Positions 7,378 to 15,684 are shown, counted from the first letter of the stretch. The stretch is DNA of 64,000 nt from Mesorhizobium sp. Pch-S (GCF_004136315.1 NZ_CP029562.1:2857501-2921500), one strand, 5' to 3'. Notes: generated by a model from the sequence alone, not told the origin. A program made the numbers and translations.

Positions 7378-7719
7378 TCACGCCATCTGGCACATCATGC
7401 CCATGCCGCCGCACATCATCATCATGGGCATTCCGTTGCCCATCATGGTCATCATGCGCTTGCAGCATTCCATGAACATGTCCTTGGACATGTCATCCAT
7501 CGGCATCATCTCGCAGACCATGCCGTCGGCGGTCATCTTGCAGGTCATCCTGACCATCATCATCGGCATCATCATGCCACCCATCGGCATCATATTGCCC
7601 ATCATAGGCATCATGCCGTTCATGGGCATGCCGCCCATCATCGGGTTCATCATCGGCATACCACTCATCGGCATCATGCCGTTCATCATCATGGGATTCA
7701 TCTGCATCGCGGTGTTCAT
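7378..7719 (-). CDS. Methionine-rich, cysteine-containing small protein
   Basis: About 113 residues, of which about 51 are methionine (45%), with six cysteines in the C-terminal half (TCK, VCE, ECCK, MMCGG, MMCQ). The first half is degenerate repeats of NGMMPM/GMPMMN units. The second half is more protein-like (CKMTADGMVCEMMPMDDMSKDMF). The ATG at 7719 is chosen because GGAG lies six bases upstream; an ATG at 7746 would add nine residues. No signal peptide is seen. Met/Cys-rich proteins can bind Cu(I) or Ag(I) or act as methionine stores or oxidant sinks. A terminator follows it, which supports a real transcript. Confidence 0.7.
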   Translation of the reverse strand: MNTAMQMNPMMMNGMMPMSGMPMMNPMMGGMPMNGMMPMMGNMMPMGGMMMPMMMVRMTCKMTADGMVCEMMPMDDMSKDMFMECCKRMMTMMGNGMPMMMMCGGMGMMCQMA

Positions 7720-8031
7720 TTCGAGCTCCATCATCCGGCGGGACATCTGCCAGCGAGATGTCTATGCGGGTGCTCTAGGCCGGGCTTTTCGCCGCTGCAA
7801 CGAAGCGTTGCGGGGCGCTGTCGCTTTCCTCCGCTGACGCTGACGGCTCGTTCAAGACATTGGAAAATCGCGATGAAAATCGGACGATTGTTGCGTCATG
7901 CCTCGCTGATTGAGTATCCGTTACCGTCTCCTCGCGAATGCTGGATAGAACTTTTCCGGGATTGGTGCTTTCCTTGGAAAGACAGATGAGTGGCGGCCGA
8001 GTGCCGCCACGCGATGATCGGCCGGCCACGA

Positions 8032-8829
8032 TCACGCGATGGCAGCAAGGTAGCGGTCCACGGAAACGCGCATCGCTTCCCTGGCGTCGCCGATCACATT
8101 GCTTCCCCACCAGGCGCCGTAGATGTCGTCATAGTCGAAGGGCTCGAGTGCCGTGGCGATGCGCCTGACGGTGCGTGCGTTGAGCGGGATCTGGTTCGGA
8201 TAACTGTGCATGAAGGAGAGATGCCGGCGCGTCGGTACCACCTGCAGGATGTCGCCGGAGAGGATGGCGCTGCCACCATCGCGCTGCCAGTGCAGCACCT
8301 GCCCGCCGGCGAAATGACCACCACAGCGGACAAGCGTCAGCGATGGATTGAGGGTCAGTGTTTCGCCTTCCCAGAACACAACGGACGGATGCGGTCGCAT
8401 CACCCATTGGCGGTCGTCGGCGTGGATATGGATCGGTATGCCGCCGAAGGCTTCGCTCCATTCGACCATCGCCGAATAGTAGTGGCAGTGCGAGATGGCG
8501 ATCGCCTGCAGGCCACCGCGGCGCTTGATCTCGGCTACGACTTCATCGCTGACCAGGCTGATGCAGTCCCACAGAACGTTGCCGTCGGGTGTTTCGGCCA
8601 GCAAGGCGCGCTGGCCGATGGCAAAGCGCGGTTCGATACCGAAGGCGAGCACGCCGACTTCATCCTTCATCGCTACTTTGTGGGTTCTGGCGACATCGTC
8701 AAAGGTCGTCCAGGCCTGACCCTCCCAGCGCACATACTGGCGCTCGTCCTCGCAGATCGGACAGTGCTCCGGCGGCAATTCGGTTTCAGCGAATTGCACG
8801 CCGCACTGCAGGCACATGAAATGCGTCAT
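8032..8829 (-). CDS. MBL-fold protein with N-terminal zinc ribbon
   Basis: A 265-residue protein. A rubredoxin-like CxxC...CxxC ribbon (MCLQCG, HCPICEDE) is followed by a metallo-beta-lactamase fold. The usual HxHxDH metal motif appears as SHCHYYS, so the Asp and last His are replaced. A later His (CGGHFAGGQV) and the bridging Asp (LSGDILQ) are present. It may therefore hold one metal ion or have altered chemistry. No signal peptide is seen. The gene follows msrB on the same strand, 73 bases away. The function is unknown beyond hydrolase-like. Confidence 0.8.
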   Translation of the reverse strand: MTHFMCLQCGVQFAETELPPEHCPICEDERQYVRWEGQAWTTFDDVARTHKVAMKDEVGVLAFGIEPRFAIGQRALLAETPDGNVLWDCISLVSDEVVAEIKRRGGLQAIAISHCHYYSAMVEWSEAFGGIPIHIHADDRQWVMRPHPSVVFWEGETLTLNPSLTLVRCGGHFAGGQVLHWQRDGGSAILSGDILQVVPTRRHLSFMHSYPNQIPLNARTVRRIATALEPFDYDDIYGAWWGSNVIGDAREAMRVSVDRYLAAIA

Positions 8830-8902
8830 TTGTCTCCTCCGGCTCCTCGCTCCCCAGAAAGGACATAGGTCAGCCGGAGGTGATCCGAAAGATGATGTTT
8901 GG

Positions 8903-9304
8903 TCAGGCCGGCTCGAAGGTCAACGCCACGCCGTTGATGCAATAGCGCAGGCCGGTCGGCGGCGGGCCGTCCTCGAAGACATGGCCGAGATGGCTGCCGC
9001 AGGTGGCGCAATGCACCTCGGTGCGCACCATGCCGTAGCTGCGGTCGACCGTAGTCTCGACCGAGCCGTCGACCGGGTCGTTGAAGCTTGGCCAGCCGGT
9101 GCCGCTTTCGAATTTCAGCTTGGATTCGAACAGCGGACTGTCGCATCCGACACATTTGAAGGTGCCGGCGCGCTTTTCATAGAGAAGTGCGCAACTGCCC
9201 GGCCGTTCCGTGCCGTGGTGCCGCATCACCTGGTATTGCTCCGGCGTCAGCAGTGCGCGCCATTCGGCGTCGGTGCGGGTGACGGGGTAGATCTGGGTGT
9301 CCAT
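8903..9304 (-). CDS. msrB: Peptide methionine-(R)-S-oxide reductase
   Basis: A 133-residue MsrB. Two CxxC zinc pairs are present (CVGCD and [12 protein letters not shown]), together with the active-site RYCINGVAL Cys and the GTGWPSF substrate loop. It reduces methionine-R-sulfoxide in proteins using thioredoxin. The start at 9304 follows AAGGAGACATTC; a longer frame to 9391 has no support. A CCTATGTTTG match to the -10 region of alphaproteobacterial heat-shock promoters lies 52-61 bases upstream. The neighbours are an MBL protein and a cystine-type ABC transporter. Confidence 0.93.
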   Translation of the reverse strand: MDTQIYPVTRTDAEWRALLTPEQYQVMRHHGTERPGSCALLYEKRAGTFKCVGCDSPLFESKLKFESGTGWPSFNDPVDGSVETTVDRSYGMVRTEVHCATCGSHLGHVFEDGPPPTGLRYCINGVALTFEPA

Positions 9305-9355
9305 GAATGTCTCCTTGCCTTTGCGGCTTGTTGTTCGTTGCAGAGGATGTTCGCT

Positions 9356-9365
9356 CAAACATAGG
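9356..9365 (-). promoter_or_regulatory. Possible RpoH-type -10 element of msrB
   Basis: The minus strand reads CCTATGTTTG, fitting CYTATNTNNG. The matching -35 CTTG is only CTGG, at 18 bases, so the promoter is tentative. Confidence 0.3.
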
Positions 9366-9409
9366 CATTCGTTACACGCCTGCCCAGCCACTCCCGCCGG
9401 CGATGTTGG

Positions 9410-10180
9410 TCAGGTCGCGCCGTTCGCTTCTTCCTGTTCATGCCTCAGCGTGGCGATGAAACGCCTGGTGCGCTGATGCTGGGGATTGCCGAACACCGTT
9501 TCGACGGGTCCCTTCTCGACAACGACGCCAGCCTCCAGGAAAACCACCTCACGCGCCACCTTCGAGGCAAGCCTCAGGTCATGTGTCGCCATGACCATGG
9601 TGGTGCCTTCAGCGGCAAGCTGGCCAAGCACGTCGACCACTTCCTGGGCAAGCTCGGGGTCGAGCGCCGAGGTCGGTTCATCGCACAGAAGCACGCGTGG
9701 CGACGGCGCCAGTGCGCGCGCAATGGCGACACGCTGCTGCTGGCCGCCGGACAGGGTCGCCGGCCAGGCATCCGCCTTGTGTGCCATGCCGACCTTCTCG
9801 AGCAGCGAAAGTGCGCGCTCGCGTGCCTTGTCCTCGGGCCATTTCAGCACCGTTACCAGGCCTTCCATGACGTTCTCGATTGCGGTGCGGTGCGGAAACA
9901 GCTGGAAGTTCTGGAACACCATGCCGGTCTGGCGTCGCAGTCTCAGCACATCGCCGGACGAGACCTTGCCGCCCGGGTGGAAAGTCAGAGCCACCTCGCC
10001 GATTCGCACGGTGCCGATGGTCGGGATCTCCAGCAGATTGATACAGCGCAGCAATGTCGACTTGCCGCCGCCCGAAGGGCCGACAAGCGCGGTGACGCTG
10101 CCTTCCTTCATGGCGACATTGATGTCCTTCAGGACGACGTTGTCGCCGAAACGCTTTTCCAGGTTGGAGAGTTCGATCAC
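9410..10180 (-). CDS. tcyN: Polar amino-acid (cystine-type) ABC transporter ATPase
   Basis: A 256-residue ABC ATPase. Walker A GPSGGGKST, signature LSGGQQQR, Walker B VLLCDEPTSALDP and the switch His (ATHD) are all intact. The sequence resembles the TcyN/YecC branch that drives cystine uptake. Its start overlaps the permease stop by four bases. With the upstream permease and binding protein it makes a complete importer at the inner membrane. The cystine specificity is a homology-based guess. Confidence 0.88.
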   Translation of the reverse strand: MIELSNLEKRFGDNVVLKDINVAMKEGSVTALVGPSGGGKSTLLRCINLLEIPTIGTVRIGEVALTFHPGGKVSSGDVLRLRRQTGMVFQNFQLFPHRTAIENVMEGLVTVLKWPEDKARERALSLLEKVGMAHKADAWPATLSGGQQQRVAIARALAPSPRVLLCDEPTSALDPELAQEVVDVLGQLAAEGTTMVMATHDLRLASKVAREVVFLEAGVVVEKGPVETVFGNPQHQRTRRFIATLRHEQEEANGAT

Positions 10181-10857
10181 GAGCGCGCCTCCAGGAAACC
10201 ACCATAGCGGCCGAGCCGGGCCTCAAGCCGTACCTGCAAGGCCGACAGGATCGAGCTCATCGCCAGGTAGATCAGCGCCGCTTCGACATAAAGGATCAAG
10301 GGCTCGTAGGTCACGGCGACGATACGCTGCGCCGACTGGAACAGTTCCGGCAAGGTGATCGCGGCTGCCAGCGAGGTGTCTTTGACCAGCGAGATGAAGG
10401 TGTTGGAGAGCGGCGGCACCGCGACACGGCCAGCCTGCGGCAGGATGGTGCGGCGCATCGTCTGGCTCCAGGTCATGCCGATGGAATAGGCCGCTTCCCA
10501 CTGGCCTTTGGGCACCGAGCCGATGACGGCACGGATGATCTCGGACGAATAGGCACCGATGTTGAGGGTGAAGCCGATCAGCGCCGCTGGGAAGGCATCA
10601 AGCACGATGCCGATGCTGGGCAAGCCGTAGAAGATCAGAAACAGCTGAACCAACAGCGGCGTGCCGCGAATGATCCACACATAGAAGCGAACGATCGCTG
10701 CCAGCGGCCACGGCCCGAACAGACGCAGCAATGCAGCGCCAAGCCCCACCGCGAGCCCAAAGGCAAAGGAAAGAAGGGTGAGCGGAATGGTGAAAATCAA
10801 TCCGGCCCATAACAGGGGGCCGAGCGAATCCAGCATCAATTGCAGCCAAGGTGGCAC
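10177..10857 (-). CDS. tcyL: Polar amino-acid (cystine-type) ABC transporter permease
   Basis: A 226-residue HisM/TcyL-type permease with about five hydrophobic segments and the EAA loop (GQWEAAYSIGMTWSQTMRRTILPQA) that contacts the ATPase. The motif RGTPLLVQLF is typical of polar amino-acid permeases. It overlaps the ATPase gene by four bases. It lies 135 bases downstream of the binding-protein gene, separated by a strong hairpin that may lower its expression relative to the binding protein. Confidence 0.88.
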   Translation of the reverse strand: MPPWLQLMLDSLGPLLWAGLIFTIPLTLLSFAFGLAVGLGAALLRLFGPWPLAAIVRFYVWIIRGTPLLVQLFLIFYGLPSIGIVLDAFPAALIGFTLNIGAYSSEIIRAVIGSVPKGQWEAAYSIGMTWSQTMRRTILPQAGRVAVPPLSNTFISLVKDTSLAAAITLPELFQSAQRIVAVTYEPLILYVEAALIYLAMSSILSALQVRLEARLGRYGGFLEARS

Positions 10858-10920
10858 GAACTGTTCTCCCTCCGGGCCTGTTGCAGAATTTCATCATAGA
10901 TAGTCGCAGAAAACACAAAA

Positions 10921-10946
10921 GCGGCGCGCCGCCAACGGCACGCCGC
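10921..10946 (-). terminator. Terminator/attenuator between binding protein and permease
   Basis: GCGGCG-C-GCCG and CGGC-A-CGCCGC form a stem of ten pairs plus one mismatch around the loop CCAA. On the minus strand it is followed by TTTTGTGTTTT. Partial termination here would explain higher binding-protein expression. Confidence 0.75.
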
Positions 10947-10991
10947 CTTGTTTGAGTGAGCCGGGTAAAATTCCCGGCCCGTAAACGGACC

Positions 10992-11765
10992 TTATTTGGA
11001 AACGTCCTCGCCGAAATAGGTCTCGGAGATCTTCTTGTAGGTGCCGTCGGCCTTGATCTCGGCCAGCGCTTTGTTGATCGCGGCAACGAGTTCCGGATCG
11101 CCCTTGCGCACGATGACGCCGGAGTAGTCGGCGTTGGCTTCCTGCGCCACGATCTTCACCTTGGCGTCAGGCTTGTGCTTCTTGAAATCGAAGAAGGAGA
11201 GGCTGTCGTTGATGGTGCCGTCGACGCGGCCATTGAGCACCAGCTGGATCGACTGGTCGAACCCGTCGGTGCCGACCAGTTCCGCGCCATTCTTTTCAGC
11301 GATCTTGCCGAAGTTGGAGGTCAGCGACTGAGCCGACTTCTTGCCCTTGAGGTCGGCAAAATCCTTGATCTCGGTGTTGTCGTCGCGGACGATCAACACG
11401 GCCTTGGAGGCGATGTAAGGATCCGAGAAGTCGTATTTCGCCTTGCGCGCCTCGGTGATGCCGACCTGATTGATGACAGCATCATAACGCTTGGCATCGA
11501 TACCGGCGATCAGGCCGTCCCACTTGCCCTCGAGGAACTCGGCCTTGACGCCGAGCCGCTTGGCGATCTCGCGGCCGATCTCGACATCGAAGCCGACCAG
11601 CGCACCGGACGTGTCGTGATAGGTGAAGGGAGCATAGGTGCCTTCGGTGCCGATCTTGAAGACGCCTGCCTGCTTGATCTGATCGAAGTCAGCCCCGGCA
11701 TGACCAGCGGTGACGGCCAGGACCTGGAGGGTTCCGGCCAGGAGCAGTGATTTCAGCCATTTCAT
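10992..11765 (-). CDS. tcyJ: Extracellular solute-binding protein, cystine-type
   Basis: A 257-residue periplasmic binding protein with an N-terminal signal peptide ending near AGHAG at residue 24. The SBP_bac_3 domain is intact: GTEGTYAPFTYHD, the GFDVEIGREIAKRLG motif and KWDGLIAGIDAKRYDAVINQV. It is closest in pattern to FliY/TcyJ cystine-binding proteins. It is first in its operon, with the permease and ATPase downstream beyond a hairpin. The ligand is inferred. Confidence 0.88.
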   Translation of the reverse strand: MKWLKSLLLAGTLQVLAVTAGHAGADFDQIKQAGVFKIGTEGTYAPFTYHDTSGALVGFDVEIGREIAKRLGVKAEFLEGKWDGLIAGIDAKRYDAVINQVGITEARKAKYDFSDPYIASKAVLIVRDDNTEIKDFADLKGKKSAQSLTSNFGKIAEKNGAELVGTDGFDQSIQLVLNGRVDGTINDSLSFFDFKKHKPDAKVKIVAQEANADYSGVIVRKGDPELVAAINKALAEIKADGTYKKISETYFGEDVSK

Positions 11766-11969
11766 CTTTTTGTGATCCCGTGATGTCGGCGGACGTCAAT
11801 TGTCCGCCTCTGAAGAGGTGCTGGAATGTGACAGAAGCTTGTCTTGCGAATAAGGAATGAAATTTCGAAATGATTGTATTTTAGGAATTTCATTCTCTTT
11901 TTGGCTTGCGGCCAACAAGCGGATGAATCGCGCCGCTCTGCTTCCATGAGGTTCTGTGAGGGCGGCCGG

Positions 11970-11994
11970 GGAACCATTGCCCGCATGGCACGTT
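11970..11994 (+). promoter_or_regulatory. EcfG (general stress) promoter of rpoH2
   Basis: GGAAC (11970-11974), a 16-base spacer, then CGTT (11991-11994) exactly matches the alphaproteobacterial EcfG/RpoE2 consensus. It lies just upstream of the RpoH2-type sigma gene. Transcription would begin near 12000, making the ATG at 12011 almost leaderless, which favours the ATG at 12044 or 12065. Confidence 0.75.
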
Positions 11995-12010
11995 TGGGGG
12001 AGGCCTTGGG

Positions 12011-12922
12011 ATGCAGACCTCCGGGTCGGTCCGATCGGGCTCAATGGCAGACGGGAAAGTCACGATGCTTCAGGACAGTGCAGGGCGTATCATGGTCCGT
12101 GCGGCGATGGCCGCTCCCTACCTGGAACGTGATCAGGAACATGATCTGGCAATCCGCTGGAAGGATGGTCATGATCAGCATGCGCTGAACCAGATCGTCG
12201 TTGCGCATATGCGGCTGGTCATCGCGATGGCCGCGAAGTTCCGTTATTTCGGCCTGCCGGTCTCCGATCTGATCCAGGAAGGGCATATCGGTCTTCTCGA
12301 AGCCGCTTCCCGTTTCGATCCGGAACGTGAGGTCCGCTTCTCGACCTATGCAAGCTGGTGGGTGCGGGCCTCCATGCAGGACTATATCCTGCGCAACTGG
12401 TCGATCGTGCGTGGTGGCACCAGCTCCGCGCAGAAGGCATTGTTCTTCAATCTGAGACGCCTGCGCGCCCGTCTCGGTACCGGAACCGAGGCCCTGTCCA
12501 ATCAGGCTCTCTATCGCGAAGTTTCCACCGCACTTGGTGTTTCGGAAACCGATGTCGCCATCATGGATGCACGACTGTCGGCGCCGGACAGCTCGCTCAA
12601 TGCGCCGCTGACCGACGATGGCACCGGGGCGGAACGTGTGGATTTCCTGGTTTCGGATGGGCCGCTGCCTGACGAGATCGTTGGCGACACCATAGACGTC
12701 GAGCGCCGCTCTGGTTGGCTGAAGCAGGCGCTGGCGGCTTTGAACGAGCGCGAATTGCGGATCATCGAGCAGCGCCGGCTCGGCGACGAGAGCGCTACCC
12801 TGGAGGAGCTCGGCGAGACGCTGGGTATCTCCAAGGAGCGCGTCCGGCAGATCGAGGTACGGGCGTTGGAGAAGCTGAAGCTGGCGCTGGTGAAGCAGAA
12901 TCCAGAATTCCTCGCAGCCTGA
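12011..12922 (+). CDS. rpoH2: Alternative sigma factor, RpoH2-type heat-shock sigma
   Basis: Up to 303 residues. Region 2 has the RpoH pattern (LRLVIAMAAKFRYFGLPVSDLIQEG, then STYASWWVRASMQDYILRNW) and the RpoH box-like segment SAQKALFFNLRRLR. Region 4 ends in LGISKERVRQIEVRALEKLK. It directs RNA polymerase to heat- or stress-shock promoters. GGGGGAGG precedes the first ATG, but the EcfG promoter just upstream suggests ATG 12044 or 12065 (the latter with GGGAAAG). The EcfG link and divergence from canonical RpoH point to the RpoH2 branch. Confidence 0.88.
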   Translation: MQTSGSVRSGSMADGKVTMLQDSAGRIMVRAAMAAPYLERDQEHDLAIRWKDGHDQHALNQIVVAHMRLVIAMAAKFRYFGLPVSDLIQEGHIGLLEAASRFDPEREVRFSTYASWWVRASMQDYILRNWSIVRGGTSSAQKALFFNLRRLRARLGTGTEALSNQALYREVSTALGVSETDVAIMDARLSAPDSSLNAPLTDDGTGAERVDFLVSDGPLPDEIVGDTIDVERRSGWLKQALAALNERELRIIEQRRLGDESATLEELGETLGISKERVRQIEVRALEKLKLALVKQNPEFLAA

Positions 12923-12934
12923 TCTCTACCAACC

Positions 12935-13336
12935 TCACATCACGCGCGCGATCGCCATGGTTATGACGGTAATCGCGAGCAGTGCGGCCGCCAGGCGCTC
13001 GCCGCGCACCGCCTGGGCGAGGGTGTTGGCGGCGTTGCCCGATGCGCCAATGCGGCGTGCCCGCCCAACCAGCACGCTCTGAACGCCGGCGGCAACAAGT
13101 GCCGCCGTTGCACCCACGGCCAGCACCTGCTCCTGCGTGCCGAAATAGCCGCCGTGAAAGAGGTACCAAAGGACGGCGCCCGACAGGACAGCCATCGTTG
13201 CTGCACCCATCTGCGGTGCGAACAACGTCGCAGCCAACCGGCCATCGCCCATGCGTGCGAGCACGAAGGTCGATCCAGCCCAGAACACGCCCGACATGAC
13301 ATGCAGCGCCAATGCGATCATGAAAATGTACTGCAA
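12935..13336 (-). CDS. Four-helix membrane protein, MarR-linked
   Basis: A 133-residue hydrophobic protein with four predicted membrane helices, beginning MQYIFMIALALHVMSGVFWAG. The start is taken as TTG at 13336 because GGAGG lies just upstream; the longer frame has none. Resemblance to small CopD/DUF2269-like proteins is weak and no function is assigned. It is divergent from a MarR regulator, and the shared 107-base promoter region carries a perfect 12-bp palindrome, so repression by that MarR is likely. Confidence 0.7.
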   Translation of the reverse strand: MQYIFMIALALHVMSGVFWAGSTFVLARMGDGRLAATLFAPQMGAATMAVLSGAVLWYLFHGGYFGTQEQVLAVGATAALVAAGVQSVLVGRARRIGASGNAANTLAQAVRGERLAAALLAITVITMAIARVM

Positions 13337-13378
13337 GGTGAGACCTCCATCAAAAATCACGCAACAGGCGCGCAATTG

Positions 13379-13390
13379 TTAGATATCTAA
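13379..13390. promoter_or_regulatory. MarR operator candidate, TTAGATATCTAA palindrome
   Basis: A perfect 12-bp palindrome is followed at 13394 by a second, imperfect copy (TTAGAT-GTCA-ATCTA). Both lie between the divergent membrane-protein and MarR genes, where one dimer or a pair of dimers could block both promoters. Confidence 0.65.
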
Positions 13391-13443
13391 CTGTTAGATG
13401 TCAATCTATTAGACGACGACGCTTTCTGTGCTAGGGTCCGGCC

Positions 13444-13911
13444 ATGTTCGAACTCTCCGCCAAGCCGATCGGTCTCGACCTTGCCCACACCGCCAAAGTC
13501 GTCCGCCGCGCGCTGGACGACGCGATGATTGCCAACGGTGGATCGCTGCCGGTGTGGTCCGTGCTGATTTCGGTCAAGTCGCGGCAATTCGGACACCAGC
13601 GCCAACTCGCGGAATCGGTCGGTATCCAGGGAGCGACGCTGACACATCACCTCAATGCCATGGAGGCGGACGGTCTGCTGACCCGGCGCCGCGATCCTGC
13701 CAATCGGCGCAAGCATCTGGTCGAATTGACGCCAAGCGGCGAGGCTCTGTTCCTGCGATTGCGCGAAACGGCAATCGCCTTCGATCGGCAATTGCGGACC
13801 GGCATCAGCCAGGACGAGCTCGATCACGCCCGGTCCGTTTTCACGCGCTTGCGCGCGAATGTCGGTGGAGAAGGCGTGCAAACGAAAGACGAGGCTGAGG
13901 CCGAGCTATAG
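13444..13911 (+). CDS. MarR-family transcriptional regulator
   Basis: A 155-residue winged-helix protein. The recognition helix segment is GHQRQLAESVGIQGATLTHHLNAMEADGLL, and the wing has RRRDPANRRKHLVELTPSG. The Glu/Ala-rich C-terminal tail is unstructured. It is divergent from the four-helix membrane protein, with a 12-bp palindrome between them, so autoregulation and control of that neighbour are expected. The effector is unknown. Confidence 0.87.
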   Translation: MFELSAKPIGLDLAHTAKVVRRALDDAMIANGGSLPVWSVLISVKSRQFGHQRQLAESVGIQGATLTHHLNAMEADGLLTRRRDPANRRKHLVELTPSGEALFLRLRETAIAFDRQLRTGISQDELDHARSVFTRLRANVGGEGVQTKDEAEAEL

Positions 13912-13947
13912 GCGCGGATATCCGCGTCCGAAACCGACGCCGTGATG

Positions 13948-15426
13948 TTATCTGTCGGTAACGATCTTGACCTTGTCGCCGGTCGAAACCGTCGCGCCCG
14001 GGCCCATCGCGTTGAGCACGCGGAACAGATCGAGCTTGCGGTCGACACCGACCATCTGCGCCGACAGGGTGCCGATCGTCTCGCCCGGGCGCACGGTGAC
14101 GACGCGAATGCGCAGCGGCTTCAAGGCGGCCTTCTCGGCAGGGCTCAGGACGCGGAATGTGCTGCTCACCGAACGTGCGACAGGCTCGAGGGATGTTCCA
14201 GCCGCAGGAGCGGCCGTCAGCAGTCGATAGACCTGGCCGTTGGCGCGGATGACGACGATATCGAACTGCCAGCCATCGGCACGTGCTTTGGCCACGGCAG
14301 CTTCATTGCCGTTGATCGTTTCCTGACGGACGCTGGCTTCTTCCAGGCCGGCTACCCAGCCGCTGCGGATGTAGTCAGGCAGCGTGACGTCTTTGTCGAT
14401 CGTCACGCCGTCGAAACGCACTGCCATGTCGCCGGGACCGGTGGCAGTGACGGCCGCTGCTGAATTGTCGATGACGAAGCCGTCCGGCACGGCGAACGAC
14501 ACGCCGAGCTTGGGATGCAGGAAGGTATTTCCGCGCACATAGCCTTCCTCGGGCGTATCGCCGTAGAGAAGACCGTCTATGCCGGCAAGATAGGAATCAC
14601 GGTCACGGGTTCCGAAGCCCGGCTGGCCGAACATCCGTGCGTGGCGCTGCGCCAGGTCGATACGCTGCGGCGTGTTCGGATGGGTGGCGAGGAAGTCGAG
14701 GCTGGCGTCGGTCGCACCGCTGACCGAGCGGAAGCCGGCATAGGAGGCCATCGACTGCAGGAAGCGGCCTGCCGCATAGGGGTCGTAGCCGGCTTCACCG
14801 ACCGACTTGATGCCGATGGCATCTGCCTCCAGTTCCTGGTTGCGCGAGAACTGGGCAAGCCTCAGCTTGCCACGGATGAGGGCCGCCTTGGCATTGGGAT
14901 TGTCGCCGAGCACATCGGAGACGACCTTGGTGGCGAGGCCTTCCTCGGCTTCCAGCTGCTGGCGCTGCAGTCCGTGGTTGGCGGTGACGTGGCCCATCTC
15001 ATGCGCAATCACGGCGGCGATTTCGGATGAGTCGTTGGCGAGCGCCAGCAAGCCGCGGGTGATGTAGAGGTATCCACCCGGCAGCGCGAAGGCGTTGACG
15101 TTGGGTGAATTCAGGATGGTGATGCGATAGGTCTGCGTCGGATTTGCCGACACCACGGTGAGCCGGCCGACGATCTTGGCGACCATACGCTCGAGCTTCG
15201 GATCGGAATATTCGCCGCCATAGGTGGCGAGGATGCGCGGGTGCTGCGCCTTGGCAAGATCGGCAAGGCGACTGTTGGCCTGCGCATTGTCGACCGTGAC
15301 GGGTCTGTTCGAAGGCTGGAAGCCGGATTCCTCAACGGCATTCGGCATCACCGACTGGCAGGAAGCAAGCGCAAAAACCACCCCAGCCAGCGCGAGCATG
15401 CGCGCCGGGGTCTTCTTGCAGCTCAT
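13948..15426 (-). CDS. M48-family metalloprotease lipoprotein with LysM-like C-terminus
   Basis: A 492-residue protein from the ATG at 15426; a TTG at 15495 would add 23 unlikely residues. The signal peptide ends in the lipobox LASC, so it is probably membrane-anchored. The peptidase M48 motif HEMGH (within AVIAHEMGHVTANH) and the distal Glu (ELEADAIG) are intact. The C-terminal part (VRPGETIGTLSAQMVGVDRKLDLFRVLNAMG) is LysM-like. BepA-type proteases of this class check outer-membrane protein assembly in the periplasm. It is a single gene divergent from nothing obvious and faces the MarR gene. Confidence 0.88.
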   Translation of the reverse strand: MSCKKTPARMLALAGVVFALASCQSVMPNAVEESGFQPSNRPVTVDNAQANSRLADLAKAQHPRILATYGGEYSDPKLERMVAKIVGRLTVVSANPTQTYRITILNSPNVNAFALPGGYLYITRGLLALANDSSEIAAVIAHEMGHVTANHGLQRQQLEAEEGLATKVVSDVLGDNPNAKAALIRGKLRLAQFSRNQELEADAIGIKSVGEAGYDPYAAGRFLQSMASYAGFRSVSGATDASLDFLATHPNTPQRIDLAQRHARMFGQPGFGTRDRDSYLAGIDGLLYGDTPEEGYVRGNTFLHPKLGVSFAVPDGFVIDNSAAAVTATGPGDMAVRFDGVTIDKDVTLPDYIRSGWVAGLEEASVRQETINGNEAAVAKARADGWQFDIVVIRANGQVYRLLTAAPAAGTSLEPVARSVSSTFRVLSPAEKAALKPLRIRVVTVRPGETIGTLSAQMVGVDRKLDLFRVLNAMGPGATVSTGDKVKIVTDR

Positions 15427-15684
15427 GTCCAGGCCGGTCGACAGGTCGGCTTCCTTTTTCGTCTCGACGGGGCAATCTACGATTGTGCCAGACAATCTGC
15501 GGTGGACCTAGCCACACGCGAGGCAGATTGGCAAGCAAGGACGATGATGCCCCCAAACCCGTTTGACCGCAAATTATGTCGGCTTCCGGGCAAGACAAAT
15601 GCCTGAGTCGCATAATCCGTTCCAGATTTCCCTGGTGCAGGACCAGTTAAAATATGGCGGTGGCCACTCTTTTCCGCAGCCCGG

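Noticed and set aside
7397..7837. Isoleucine/methionine-rich plus-strand frame
   Set aside because: Another mirror frame of the same repeat; no ribosome site.
7351..7989. Histidine-rich 212-residue frame opposite the Met-rich gene, possible metal-binding protein
   Set aside because: Complement of ATG is CAT, so Met-rich coding on one strand gives His-rich on the other. The minus strand has the ribosome site and matching terminator.
12044..12065. Using ATG 12044 or 12065 as the annotated rpoH2 start
   Set aside because: The EcfG promoter favours them, but the first ATG has the best ribosome site, so the longer form was kept and the doubt recorded.
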